A stretch of DNA of 64,000 nucleotides from Neobacillus ginsengisoli. GTDB taxonomy: Bacteria; Bacillota; Bacilli; Bacillales_B; DSM-18226. The position numbers were made by a program, and so were the translations under genes. The notes under the pieces were generated by a model. The model had not been told where the DNA came from and ran no database searches. It was given only the letters and a program-made list of their open reading frames with translations. The stretch lies in contig NZ_JAUSTW010000003.1 of assembly GCF_030813055.1 (NCBI RefSeq), positions 372,001 to 436,000 of the forward strand. The letters are read 5' to 3'. This document shows positions 1-8,389 of this stretch, one piece after another (position 1 is the stretch's first letter; each line of letters opens with the position of its first letter).

Positions 1-180
1 AGTCTGAAGGATTCGGCAGATTTTTGTGTGATCTCCACGAATTTTGGCCATAATTTTGCGGACAGTACTACTATTTCCGCGGAAATTCTCGCTAATTCCG
101 CAAGAAACACCAATTATTTTGCTACAGGAAGAAATCCCCATTAACAATAAAAAAAACAGTGGCCGAAGCCCCTGCAATAG
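1..180. repeat. Left-edge intergenic segment with scattered TTCCGC words
   Basis: No gene is visible here. Several short words of the form (A/T)TTCCGC or GCGGAAAT occur between about 55 and 105, resembling the denser array at 16187-16310. This is the region just downstream of ctpB. No clear hairpin terminator was found. Confidence 0.35.
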
Positions 181-1632
181 TTAGTTTGCTACCAACCTTA
201 AAGCGGTTTGCAGTTGAAGATCATTTTTCTCATTTTTCATTTCCTTTACCGCAGCCTCTTCTAATTTACCCGCTGTTTCCGAATCTATTTTTCCAGTTAC
301 ATCTATTCCATTATGCTGCTGGAATCCTTTTACAGCAACTGCTGTTTCCGCACTGAAGTAACCATCTGTACGACCGGGAGCAAAGCCCAATCCTGCTAAA
401 ATTTCTTGGGCGTTTTTGACCAGCTCGCTGTTCATATCCTGCTTTAACGGCTCTGTAACTTGTAACGGATGGGTATCAAAGATCGCCGGCTGTTTAATTG
501 CTACATCAGGTTTAATACCCTTTTTATGAATCCAATTTCCATTTGGTGTAAGCCATTTAAACAGTGTTAATTTAATATTGCTGCCGTCACCCATCGGTAC
601 TGCCTGTTGAACGGTTCCTTTTCCGAATGTGGTTTCCCCGACAAGCTCGTAGCCCGCTGCCTCCTGTAAAGAGCCTGCTAAAATTTCCGAAGCAGAAGCA
701 CTTCCTTTGTTAATAAGTACGACGACCGGATAATCCTTTTTCTTGGAGAGGGTTGAGAAGTACCTGGTTTTTTCACCATTCCGCTGTTCAATTTGAACAA
801 TCGGCTTATCTTTTGGTACAAATTCTTTTAAAATTTCTTCAACGCTGGATAAAAGCCCCCCGGGATTTCCGCGGACATCGATAATCAAGCCTTTAATTTG
901 ATCGTTTTCCAACGAACTTAATTCCTTTTTAAAATCTGCCGCCGTGTTTTGTGAAAAGGAGGTTAACTCAATATAGCCGATCTTTTTCCCATCCTGTTTC
1001 TTAATCGAACCATGGACGGTTTCAAGCGGTATTTCATCCCTCGTGACAGCGATGGTGAGCGGCTCTTTTAAACTCTTTCGCGCGATTTCCAGATTTACCT
1101 TTGTACCTTTTTTACCGCGGATCTTTAATGTTGCTTTATTAAGGTCAAGTCCTTCGACACTTTCACCATTTACCTTTAATATTTGATCGTTCGGCTTCAA
1201 ACCCGCTTTTTCTGCGGGAGAATTTTTGAAAGGGGAAACAATGACAATTTTTCCATCCACCATCCCAACCTCTGCGCCAATCCCTTCAAACGAGGATTCC
1301 AGCGTTTGAGTAAATTGTTTCGCTGTATCCTTATCCATGTAGACGGAGTATGGATCCTTTAATACGGAAAGCATCCCTTGAATGGCACCCTCAACTAGCT
1401 TTTGACGGTCCACTTTTTCAACATAACGGTTTAAAATAAGCTCATATGCCTGATCCACTTTTTCCAGATTCGCTGAATCCATCTGATCGGCTTTCGTTGC
1501 TTTATCCTTTTGCATTACTGCTTGATTCAAGTTAGTGTTATTTGCCTCGAGCCACTGCATGCCGGCATAGGTTCCTCCGGCACCAGTAAGAAGTGATCCC
1601 GTCATCAGCAGGGCAATCCATTTTCGATTCAT
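181..1632 (-). CDS. ctpB: Carboxy-terminal processing serine protease CtpB (S41 family)
   Basis: This is an exported S41 protease of about 483 residues. In B. subtilis CtpB cleaves SpoIVFA to help activate sigma-K during sporulation. The order is an N-terminal membrane anchor (about residues 4-25), a PDZ domain (about 95-175), the S41 core and a C-terminal peptidoglycan-binding domain. The catalytic Ser lies in GSASASE (about S313) and the Lys in FGKGTVQ (about K338), with Gln four residues later; the 25-residue Ser-Lys spacing matches the family. I start at 1632 because GAGGAGG lies just upstream; an upstream in-frame ATG at 1695 has no ribosome binding site. It sits downstream of the M23 gene and ftsEX, as expected for Bacillus. 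Confidence 0.93.
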   Translation of the reverse strand: MNRKWIALLMTGSLLTGAGGTYAGMQWLEANNTNLNQAVMQKDKATKADQMDSANLEKVDQAYELILNRYVEKVDRQKLVEGAIQGMLSVLKDPYSVYMDKDTAKQFTQTLESSFEGIGAEVGMVDGKIVIVSPFKNSPAEKAGLKPNDQILKVNGESVEGLDLNKATLKIRGKKGTKVNLEIARKSLKEPLTIAVTRDEIPLETVHGSIKKQDGKKIGYIELTSFSQNTAADFKKELSSLENDQIKGLIIDVRGNPGGLLSSVEEILKEFVPKDKPIVQIEQRNGEKTRYFSTLSKKKDYPVVVLINKGSASASEILAGSLQEAAGYELVGETTFGKGTVQQAVPMGDGSNIKLTLFKWLTPNGNWIHKKGIKPDVAIKQPAIFDTHPLQVTEPLKQDMNSELVKNAQEILAGLGFAPGRTDGYFSAETAVAVKGFQQHNGIDVTGKIDSETAGKLEEAAVKEMKNEKNDLQLQTALRLVAN

Positions 1633-1763
1633 CCCGAACCTCCTCAAGTTCATATTATAAAAGTGCCTGTCCTTAAAAAAACGCACCTCTTTCATACCCG
1701 GTTATTAACATATATGTAAGGATGGGACGAGTTATGAATGATCGATGAAGGAATCGCAAATAC

Positions 1764-1797
1764 TAAAAAAAGGAAGAAGCTTAGCTTCTTCCTTTTC
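1764..1797 (-). terminator. Intrinsic terminator after the M23 hydrolase gene
   Basis: A 13-bp stem (AAAAGGAAGAAGC / GCTTCTTCCTTTT) with a 3-nt loop is followed on the minus strand by a T-run. It lies directly after the M23 stop codon and separates that gene from ctpB. Confidence 0.85.
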
Positions 1798-1807
1798 CAA
1801 TTCTATT

Positions 1808-3085
1808 TTATAGCGGCACAATCCCCATTGGATTAATGGCACTATGATATTTCCATGGTCCATTGTAAAGTTCAAAGTGCAAATGCTGACCTGTTGCTTC
1901 ACCGGTACTGCCCATAATTCCGACTTGCTGCCCTTTAGATACAACTTGTCCTTCTGATACCATACGTACCTGCATATGGGCATAAACAGTTGTGTAAATA
2001 TGACCATTAATCGAGTGCGTAATGTAGACGACGTTTCCATAACTTTGTGAATAGTGGGAAACCGCTACTACTCCATCAGCTGCTGCTACAATCGGTACAT
2101 TGGCACCAGGGTTGGCGATGTCAACACCGTAGTGGAATTCTCCCCAACGTGGGCCGTAGGTTGAACTGATTGGACCGACTGCAGGTCTCATGAAGGAACC
2201 TCCCGTTACCGGCGGTGCAGCCGAAGACGCGGAAGATCCTCCGCCTGAAGAGCCCTTAGATTGTGAAGCCTGAGCAGCTGCTTGTTGTCTTGCCAATTCT
2301 GCTTGACGCTGTTGCTCCATTTGGATCGCTTTTTGGATGGAGGCTTCCTGAGAAGCAAGAACTTGATTTTGCTCCTCCATATTCATAACATCTTCCTGCA
2401 CATGCTGTTCCTGTGCTTGCAATGAACCTAGCAATTTATCTTTTTCAGCTCGTTGGCCATTTAATTGCTGATTCATATTTTGTAATTCTTTTAGCATTGA
2501 TTGCAGGCTGGAAAGCTCTTTTTCGACCTGAGCTTGTTTTGTTTCAAGCTCCTTTTTATCAGCGTCAGCTTGCTTTAATATCTCCTGGTCCGCTTCCATT
2601 ATGGTAGACACGGCATTGGCGCGGTCAATAAAATCACTAAAGCTTTGCGAACCCATTAATACTTCAAGATAATTGACCATCCCGCCTGTTTCTTGATAAT
2701 TGCGGGCACGTTCCTTCAAAAGATCATTTCGCTTCTTTATCCGCTCCTGGATGACTTTAATATCAGACTGGAGCTTAGCAATTTGAGCCTTTGTATCGTC
2801 CACCTTCGCTTGTTTTTCCCTTATTTTAGTATTGGTATCACCGATTGCTAAATCAATCCGCTTCATCTCTGTCTTTACATCGACCTGCTGTCCCTGCAGA
2901 CTATCAATCTTTTGTTTTGCCTGATTGATAGTTGAATTTACACTTGAACGCTGATTGTGAATTTTATCTTGTTGGTCCTTCAGGCTTGAGAGGGAAGCTG
3001 CTTCCGTTTTAAAAGAAACACCTCCGAAAACAGTCCCTATTCCAACGATAGTTGAGACAGCAAGTGTAATAATAGGTTTTTTCAT
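1808..3085 (-). CDS. Secreted coiled-coil M23 endopeptidase (EnvC/CwlO-like)
   Basis: This 425-residue protein has a signal peptide (about 1-29), a long coiled coil (about 30-265), a Gly/Ser linker and a C-terminal M23 LytM domain (about 300-425). The zinc ligands HxxxD (H318-D322) and HxH (H401-H403) are intact, so it should be an active peptidoglycan DD-endopeptidase. FtsEX complexes control coiled-coil hydrolases of this kind (EnvC, PcsB, CwlO). Its position just downstream of ftsE-ftsX suggests it is the FtsEX-controlled hydrolase here; B. subtilis uses the NlpC/P60 protein CwlO, encoded elsewhere. The start follows AAGGAG. Confidence 0.88.
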   Translation of the reverse strand: MKKPIITLAVSTIVGIGTVFGGVSFKTEAASLSSLKDQQDKIHNQRSSVNSTINQAKQKIDSLQGQQVDVKTEMKRIDLAIGDTNTKIREKQAKVDDTKAQIAKLQSDIKVIQERIKKRNDLLKERARNYQETGGMVNYLEVLMGSQSFSDFIDRANAVSTIMEADQEILKQADADKKELETKQAQVEKELSSLQSMLKELQNMNQQLNGQRAEKDKLLGSLQAQEQHVQEDVMNMEEQNQVLASQEASIQKAIQMEQQRQAELARQQAAAQASQSKGSSGGGSSASSAAPPVTGGSFMRPAVGPISSTYGPRWGEFHYGVDIANPGANVPIVAAADGVVAVSHYSQSYGNVVYITHSINGHIYTTVYAHMQVRMVSEGQVVSKGQQVGIMGSTGEATGQHLHFELYNGPWKYHSAINPMGIVPL

Positions 3086-3201
3086 GTCCGATTTCTCCTT
3101 ACCAATTTCATCTCTATGTATGTAAAGGCAATCGTTCCCCCAAAAATTTTCTAATCTATTACAATCAGGAAGGGCAAATATACTGCCCCCCCTGAAAATG
3201 T

Positions 3202-4095
3202 CTATACTCTTAAAAACTTCCTTACTGACATGACGCTACCCCAAACTCCAATCAAAGCTCCCATTAAAATAAGCAGCCCGGAGACCTGATAAACAAAGGG
3301 AGTATACGGTAAAATCTGCATGAAGTTGCCTGCCAGTTTTGGTGCAATGTAATCATATGCCTTGTAATAGGCAATCGAAATAAGGATGATTGGTAAAATA
3401 GAACCCAAAATTCCAAGCCATAGCCCTTCTAAGAAGAACGGCCAGCGAATAAAGGTATTCGTAGCACCTACCAATCTCATAATCTTAATTTCTCTTCGTC
3501 TGGCAATAATCGTAATTTTGATTGTATTCGAGATTAAGAAAATGGCGGTGAAAAATAAACCAATGATTAAGACAATACCCACGTTACGGCTGGCATTGAT
3601 AAAACTAAATAGTTTTTCAACACTGCCCTGACCGTATTTAACCTTTGCGACATAATTCATTTTTTCAATTTTCTTTGCGGCCTTCATCGTATCTGTTGGA
3701 TTTTTCGTTTTTACGATAAATACATCGTTCAATGGATTGTCCTGTTCAAAAAGCTTAAAGGCCTTACCTTCCTCACCAAGACTCTTAACTAAATCTTTCA
3801 ATTCCTGTTCTTTTGATGAGAACTTAATACTCTTCACTTCAGGAACCTTTGCAATTTCACTTTGTAATTTTTGCTGATCCTGTTTGTTTGCAGCAACATC
3901 GATGTGAACGCGGATTTGCACGTCCTCTTCAATGGTTTGTGCCACTTTATTGAGATTCATCATAATTACGAAAAAGACACCGACTAAAATCAACGTAACT
4001 GTTACGGCACTTACGGATGCAAATGTCATCCAGCCGTTTCTTCCAATGCTCTTAAAGCTCTCGCGGGCGTGACGGCCAATTGTTCTAACTTTCAT
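3202..4095 (-). CDS. ftsX: Cell-division ABC-type permease FtsX
   Basis: This integral membrane protein (297 residues) pairs with FtsE and transmits ATP-driven conformational change to cell-wall hydrolases. It has an N-terminal transmembrane helix after the conserved RESFKSIGRNGWMTFASVSA stretch, an extracellular loop (about 50-160) and three C-terminal helices. I start at the ATG at 4095, with AAAGGTG upstream; this overlaps the end of ftsE by 11 bases. An in-frame ATG at 4119 would add eight residues. Confidence 0.93.
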   Translation of the reverse strand: MKVRTIGRHARESFKSIGRNGWMTFASVSAVTVTLILVGVFFVIMMNLNKVAQTIEEDVQIRVHIDVAANKQDQQKLQSEIAKVPEVKSIKFSSKEQELKDLVKSLGEEGKAFKLFEQDNPLNDVFIVKTKNPTDTMKAAKKIEKMNYVAKVKYGQGSVEKLFSFINASRNVGIVLIIGLFFTAIFLISNTIKITIIARRREIKIMRLVGATNTFIRWPFFLEGLWLGILGSILPIILISIAYYKAYDYIAPKLAGNFMQILPYTPFVYQVSGLLILMGALIGVWGSVMSVRKFLRV

Positions 4096-4771
4096 AACCG
4101 TATTCACCTTTCTGCTCATCGCGGACTATTTTTCCACTCTCAATAGCGATTACGCGATGCTGGATTGTATTAACGATTTCCCTGTTATGTGTTGCCATCA
4201 CAACAGTGGTTCCTCTGGTATTAATTTCTTCAAAAATGTTCATGATTTCCCATGATGTCTCAGGATCAAGGTTTCCTGTCGGCTCATCGGCTATCACTAC
4301 TTTTGGCGAATTAACGATTGAGCGGGCAATTGAAACACGCTGCTGCTCACCGCCGGAAAGTTCTGTTGGAAGCATTCTCGCCTTATGCTTTAAATTCACC
4401 AGGTCCAGCACTTCCATAACCCGTTTTTTAATAAACTTTGGCTGCGCTTCGATAACCTCTAAAGCAAAGGCAACATTTTCATAAACGGTTAAGGTTGGCA
4501 AAAGCTTGAAGTCCTGAAAGACTACGCCTAGATTGCGGCGGAAAATCGGAACTTTTTTCATCTTTAATTTTGCTAAATTCACACCATTCATCATAATCGT
4601 CCCTGAAGAAGGAACTTCCTCACGGTACATCATTTTAATGAATGTCGATTTTCCGGCACCGCTCGGACCTACCACATAAACAAATTCGCCCTGGTTGATT
4701 CGAACATCTATACCATTAATAGCGGATACGCCATTTGGGTACTTCTTATAAACTTCTTGCATTTCTATCAT
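4085..4771 (-). CDS. ftsE: Cell-division ABC ATPase FtsE
   Basis: This 228-residue ATPase partners FtsX at the membrane. The Walker A GPSGAGKST (35-43), signature LSGGEQQR (138-145) and Walker B VVIADEP (158-164) are all intact. It overlaps ftsX, so the two are translationally coupled. The upstream 297 bases separate it from cccB and contain a TATAAT element and a small TCGCT/AGCGA hairpin near 4910. Confidence 0.95.
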   Translation of the reverse strand: MIEMQEVYKKYPNGVSAINGIDVRINQGEFVYVVGPSGAGKSTFIKMMYREEVPSSGTIMMNGVNLAKLKMKKVPIFRRNLGVVFQDFKLLPTLTVYENVAFALEVIEAQPKFIKKRVMEVLDLVNLKHKARMLPTELSGGEQQRVSIARSIVNSPKVVIADEPTGNLDPETSWEIMNIFEEINTRGTTVVMATHNREIVNTIQHRVIAIESGKIVRDEQKGEYGYES

Positions 4772-5018
4772 TCATATCACCTAATAGTAAAGTTGATTGT
4801 TGAATTAAGAAAATTCGACAATAACTTATTATTTTTTGAAAAAGAAAATCACCAAACAGACAAAATCTGCAACTATACGCATAGACTCATTATAACATCA
4901 TAATTCGCTAAAAAAAGCGATAAAAATATTACAGTTTCTTTTCAAATCCTACAAATGTTTACAGAAAATTTTACAATTCCCTTTTTAACGTTCGACAATT
5001 TTCGATTTTAATTTACAA

Positions 5019-5055
5019 AATAAAAACGTTCTGCAACAATATACAGAACGTTTTT
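5019..5055 (-). terminator. Terminator after cccB
   Basis: A stem AAAAACGTTCTG / CAGAACGTTTTT with a 10-nt loop lies 14 bases past the cccB stop, with a T-run on the minus strand. Confidence 0.85.
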
Positions 5056-5068
5056 TGGAATGAAATTT

Positions 5069-5425
5069 TTACTTTTTAGCTGCGAGCCAAGTAGCAATAG
5101 CGTCAGCATCGGAACCCGAAATTAAACCTGCCGGCATTCCACCCTGTTTACCATTTTTAAGAATCCCTAAAATTTGGTCTTTAGAATACTTCGATCCTAC
5201 TTTTTGTAAGTTAGGACCTACTTGACCTTGAAGATTATCTCCATGACAGCTAGCACAATGCTGGGAGAAAATCTTGGATGCGTCACCTGCTGATGCCGTG
5301 TTATTTGTGGTCGTTTTGGTTCCGGTGTCAGTGGATTTCTTTGACGTATCAGAACCGCCTCCGCAAGCAGCAAGCCCCATTACAAGGGTGGTTCCCATTA
5401 ACAACGTAAGTAGCTTTTTCTTCAT
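5069..5425 (-). CDS. cccB: Membrane-anchored lipoprotein cytochrome c-551
   Basis: This is a small electron-transfer protein (118 residues) on the outer face of the membrane. The lipobox MGLAAC near residue 18 predicts a lipid-anchored Cys. A Gly/Ser/Thr/Asn linker leads to a class I cytochrome c domain with heme motif CASCH and a likely distal Met in GGMPAG. The start at 5425 follows AGGGGAG; an upstream ATG at 5455 would displace the signal peptide. Position between ftsE and the YitT-family gene matches B. subtilis cccB. Confidence 0.92.
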   Translation of the reverse strand: MKKKLLTLLMGTTLVMGLAACGGGSDTSKKSTDTGTKTTTNNTASAGDASKIFSQHCASCHGDNLQGQVGPNLQKVGSKYSKDQILGILKNGKQGGMPAGLISGSDADAIATWLAAKK

Positions 5426-5476
5426 AGCTACTCCCCTTTCAGAAAAATATTCCAATACCTACATAGTATACCAGTA

Positions 5477-6343
5477 CTATGCCCGTTTGAAACCCTCTCC
5501 TAACACCTCGGCTGCGTCCATTACTACAACAAATGCAGATGGGTCAAGGGCTTTGACCAATTGTTTCAATTTTGTGAACTCCGTCTGGTCGACAACACAC
5601 ATTAGCACTGGTCGTTCATGGTCAGTAAAACCACCATATGCAGATAGTTTTGTCACACCACGGTCAATTTTATTCAAAATTCCTTCGCGGATCTCTTCTT
5701 GTTTATTGGTAATGATCATAGCCGTTTTCGATCTGTTGAATCCTACCTGTACAAGATCAATTGTTTTACTTGTAACATACAAGGCAATTAACGCATACAA
5801 GCCCTTTTCAATACTAAAAACAATGGCTGCGGAAATGACAATTAATCCATCAATTAAGATGACACATGTACCAAGCGTAAATCCGGTATATTTATTGATA
5901 ATCTGGGCGGCAAGGTCCGTCCCCCCCGTTGAAGCCCTCCCCCGGAAAACGATCCCTAAACCAAGTCCAACCCCGATTCCTCCAAACAAAGCACCGAGTA
6001 AAGCGTCATGGGTCCAAGGGTGAATATTTTTTGTAAATAAAACAAACATTGGTAAAAAAATCGTCCCAACCAATGTCTTTACTCCGAACTGTTTTCCAAG
6101 TAATACAACTCCTGCAATAAACAGCGGAATATTAAAAGACCACTGAACGAATGCAGGCTCCCAGCCAAGGACACTATGCAAAATGGTGCTAATTCCACTT
6201 ACTCCTCCGGATGCAATTTGGTTTGGCAGCAGAAATACATTAAATGCTAATCCAATAATCGCCGAACCAATAAGAACATTTACATATTCAAGTGCAATTT
6301 CCCATTTGCTATCTGTTTGAAGTTGATCTCGTTTTCTTTTCAT
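5477..6343 (-). CDS. yvjA: YitT-family membrane protein (YvjA-like)
   Basis: This 288-residue protein has about five transmembrane helices (DUF161 repeats) in the first 180 residues and a C-terminal cytosolic DUF2179 ferredoxin-like domain. The Gly-rich segment GGIGVGLGLGIVFRGRASTG is typical of the family. The transported substrate, if any, is unknown. The start follows AAGGGGA. The conserved neighbourhood (cccB on one side, prfB on the other) supports orthology with yvjA. Confidence 0.85.
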   Translation of the reverse strand: MKRKRDQLQTDSKWEIALEYVNVLIGSAIIGLAFNVFLLPNQIASGGVSGISTILHSVLGWEPAFVQWSFNIPLFIAGVVLLGKQFGVKTLVGTIFLPMFVLFTKNIHPWTHDALLGALFGGIGVGLGLGIVFRGRASTGGTDLAAQIINKYTGFTLGTCVILIDGLIVISAAIVFSIEKGLYALIALYVTSKTIDLVQVGFNRSKTAMIITNKQEEIREGILNKIDRGVTKLSAYGGFTDHERPVLMCVVDQTEFTKLKQLVKALDPSAFVVVMDAAEVLGEGFKRA

Positions 6344-6710
6344 AATGCTATTCCCCTTATTTTACATTCTACAATTGTTTTTCGACTAACCGAAAGTGAG
6401 TATAGCATGGCATTATTTTGCTGTAAACGGCATTCAGTTGAAGCGCTAAAGGAATATAATTATTATTAGCATTTGTTTTTGCAGGCGATTTCATGAGGCT
6501 CTTGTTTAAAAAATGGCTGTTTTCGTAAACATTGTTGTCATATTCAAGTAGATAGGCTAGCTTTACTTGTAAATATGCAGCATTTATTTGCGAAAAAGCC
6601 GTTTTCATTTGCGAAAAAACCATAGTTATTTGCGAAAAGCCACAATCTTTTAGAAAAGAACCTAAAATAAAGCCTTTGCCACTTCAATCCGGCAAAGGCT
6701 TTTACACTAA
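6344..6710. repeat. Intergenic segment with TTTGCGAAAA words
   Basis: Between the YitT-family gene and prfB no convincing gene is seen. From about 6585 to 6640 the word ATTTGCGAAAA recurs three times at about 20-base spacing, with decayed versions reaching back to about 6460. It opens an 84-codon reading frame (6369-6623) with no ribosome binding site and repeat-driven composition, which I do not call a gene. The prfB terminator occupies the right end. Confidence 0.6.
6664..6703 (-). terminator. Terminator after prfB
   Basis: A stem AAAGCCTTTGCC / GGCAAAGGCTTT with a T-rich tail on the minus strand lies eight bases past the prfB stop. Confidence 0.85.
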
Positions 6711-7812
6711 TTATGAAATTCTTGAACGAAGGTAGGCGTCAATAAACGGATCCAAATCACCGTCCATTACTGCATGGACATTACCGCTCTCTGTATTGGT
6801 CCTATGGTCTTTCACCATTGAATAAGGATGGAAAACGTAGGAACGGATTTGGCTGCCCCAGCCGATTTCCTTTTGCTCACCGCGAATTTCCAAAAGCTCT
6901 TTTTCCTGCCGTTCAATTTCGCGTTGGTACAGCTTCGCTTTTAGCATTTTCATTGCAGCCTCGCGGTTTTTAATTTGCGAACGCTCTGACTGGCATGTAA
7001 CGACCACACCTGTTGGGGTATGGGTAATCCGGACTGCCGAATCAGTTGTGTTAATATGCTGCCCACCCGCACCGGTTGCACGATACGTATCAATTTTTAA
7101 ATCCTCTGTGCGGATATCAATTTGAATTTCTTCATTAAATTCGGGCATCACTTCGCAGGATACGAAGGACGTATGACGCCGGCCTGAAGAATCGAAGGGC
7201 GATATCCGAACAAGACGGTGGACACCCTTTTCAGCCTTCAAATAACCATAAGCATTATGGCCTTTGATAGCTAAGGTAACGCTTTTTATTCCTGCTTCAT
7301 CACCTGGAAGATAGTCCAGCGTCTCTACCTTAAAGCCCTTTTTCTCTGCCCAGCGGGTATACATCCGGAGCAGCATTGAGCCCCAATCTTGTGATTCCGT
7401 TCCGCCAGCACCGGGGTGAAGCTCCAAAATGGCATTATTTTTATCATACTCCTCACTTAAGAGAAGCTGAAGCTCAAACTGATTCAAGCGGCCCGTAAGC
7501 TGCTGAAGCTCCTCTTCCAGCTCAGAGCGCAATTCCTCATCATTTTCTTCTTTTACAAGCTCATAGGTTATTTCCAGATTTTCGAATGTTTCATTTAAAT
7601 CATTGAACTCGTTTACTTGGTCTTTTAAGCCGTTTGCCTCACTGATGACTGTCTGCGCTGCCTGCTGATCATTCCAAAAATCAGGCTGAAGCATTTCATC
7701 ATCGAGTTCAGCTATTCTGGCTTCCTTATTTTCAAGGTCAAAGAGACCCCCTAAAGTCCGCTAATCGCTTAGCTGTTTTTTCCAGTTCATTTCGGATTTC
7801 TGCTAATTCCAT
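6711..7812 (-). CDS. prfB: Peptide chain release factor 2, with programmed +1 frameshift
   Basis: RF2 recognises UGA and UAA stops. Translation starts at the ATG at 7812 (GAGGTG upstream), runs 24 codons and meets an in-frame TGA at 7740-7738. The slippery context is canonical: AGGGGGT internal Shine-Dalgarno-like element, then CTT TGA C. After a +1 shift, reading continues from GAC for 342 more residues, giving 366 in total, the usual RF2 length. The SPF anticodon-like tripeptide and the GGQ motif ([10 protein letters not shown]) are intact. RF2 autoregulates: low RF2 favours the shift. It lies downstream of secA, as in B. subtilis. Confidence 0.97.
7738..7752 (-). promoter_or_regulatory. 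prfB programmed frameshift site
   Basis: On the minus strand AGGGGG, three bases, then CTTTGAC. This is the standard RF2 recoding signal and explains why the two reading frames do not join. Confidence 0.95.
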
Positions 7813-8389
7813 TTTCGTCACCTCTATAAAAATTAAAAAATTACGTCCGGTATTGTAGTTTATTCAAAAATAACGGTCAGTTCCTATCTATTATAACGGC
7901 ACTGCCGATAAAAATTCAAAGTTTGACCTTTTGATGATAAACGCCTTGCTTAATCTTAGGGATATCTATTAATTTTTTTGAGTTATAAACAAATTTTCCA
8001 TGGTATGCAAGAAGATTTTGTCCTTGAAAACCCGATTCAAGGTCAGTTTCCGTGCTCTCCAACAAGTTTTTGTCCTTAAGAACCCGTTTCAAGGACATCT
8101 GATGATTTATTAACAAATTCCAAAGAGATATTTTCAAATTTTGAGACTTATCTACAAATTCATTTGGGAATGAGTAATAAAAGACTGTGGATAACTGATT
8201 TCTCCTAAATATTTATCCACAATTTTCGGAATATTATCCACATATCCAGTTTGTTATCAACATTACCCCCAGAATTATCAACATTATCCAAAAAGATATT
8301 AACAAATCCACAATCAATATCCACAATTCACCGCAAAAGCAATGAAAAGAGAGTCGGCATTACACCGGCCCTCCGATTGAAAGCTAACT
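7813..8389. other. prfB-secA intergenic region: duplicated hairpins and a DnaA-box cluster
   Basis: This 577-base gap holds two imperfect 29-bp copies (8014-8042 and 8066-8094, about 25 of 29 identical), each with a CCTT..AA / TTCAAGG hairpin, and the DnaA-box cluster at 8149-8326. A 73-codon minus-strand frame (7916-8137) spans the repeats, but it has no ribosome binding site and I do not call it. No clear secA terminator is visible; an arm pair near 8352-8378 is weak. Confidence 0.6.
8149..8326. promoter_or_regulatory. Cluster of DnaA boxes
   Basis: Three perfect TTATCCACA 9-mers (8187-8195 on the minus strand; 8214-8222 and 8235-8243 on the plus strand) lie with at least five one-mismatch copies (8149-8157, 8255-8263, 8276-8284, 8285-8293, 8318-8326). 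Eight boxes in 178 bases is far above chance. No dnaA, dnaN or oriC gene is nearby, so this looks like a non-oriC DnaA-binding cluster. Confidence 0.75.

Noticed and set aside
6369..6623. 84-codon minus-strand frame
   Set aside because: It is opened by the TTTGCGAAAA repeats, has no ribosome binding site and no recognisable domain.
7738..7812. prfB as a frameshifted pseudogene
   Set aside because: The break coincides with the standard RF2 recoding site, and the restored length is normal.
7916..8137. 73-codon minus-strand frame between secA and prfB
   Set aside because: It spans the duplicated hairpins, lacks a ribosome binding site and looks like repeat-driven open frame.
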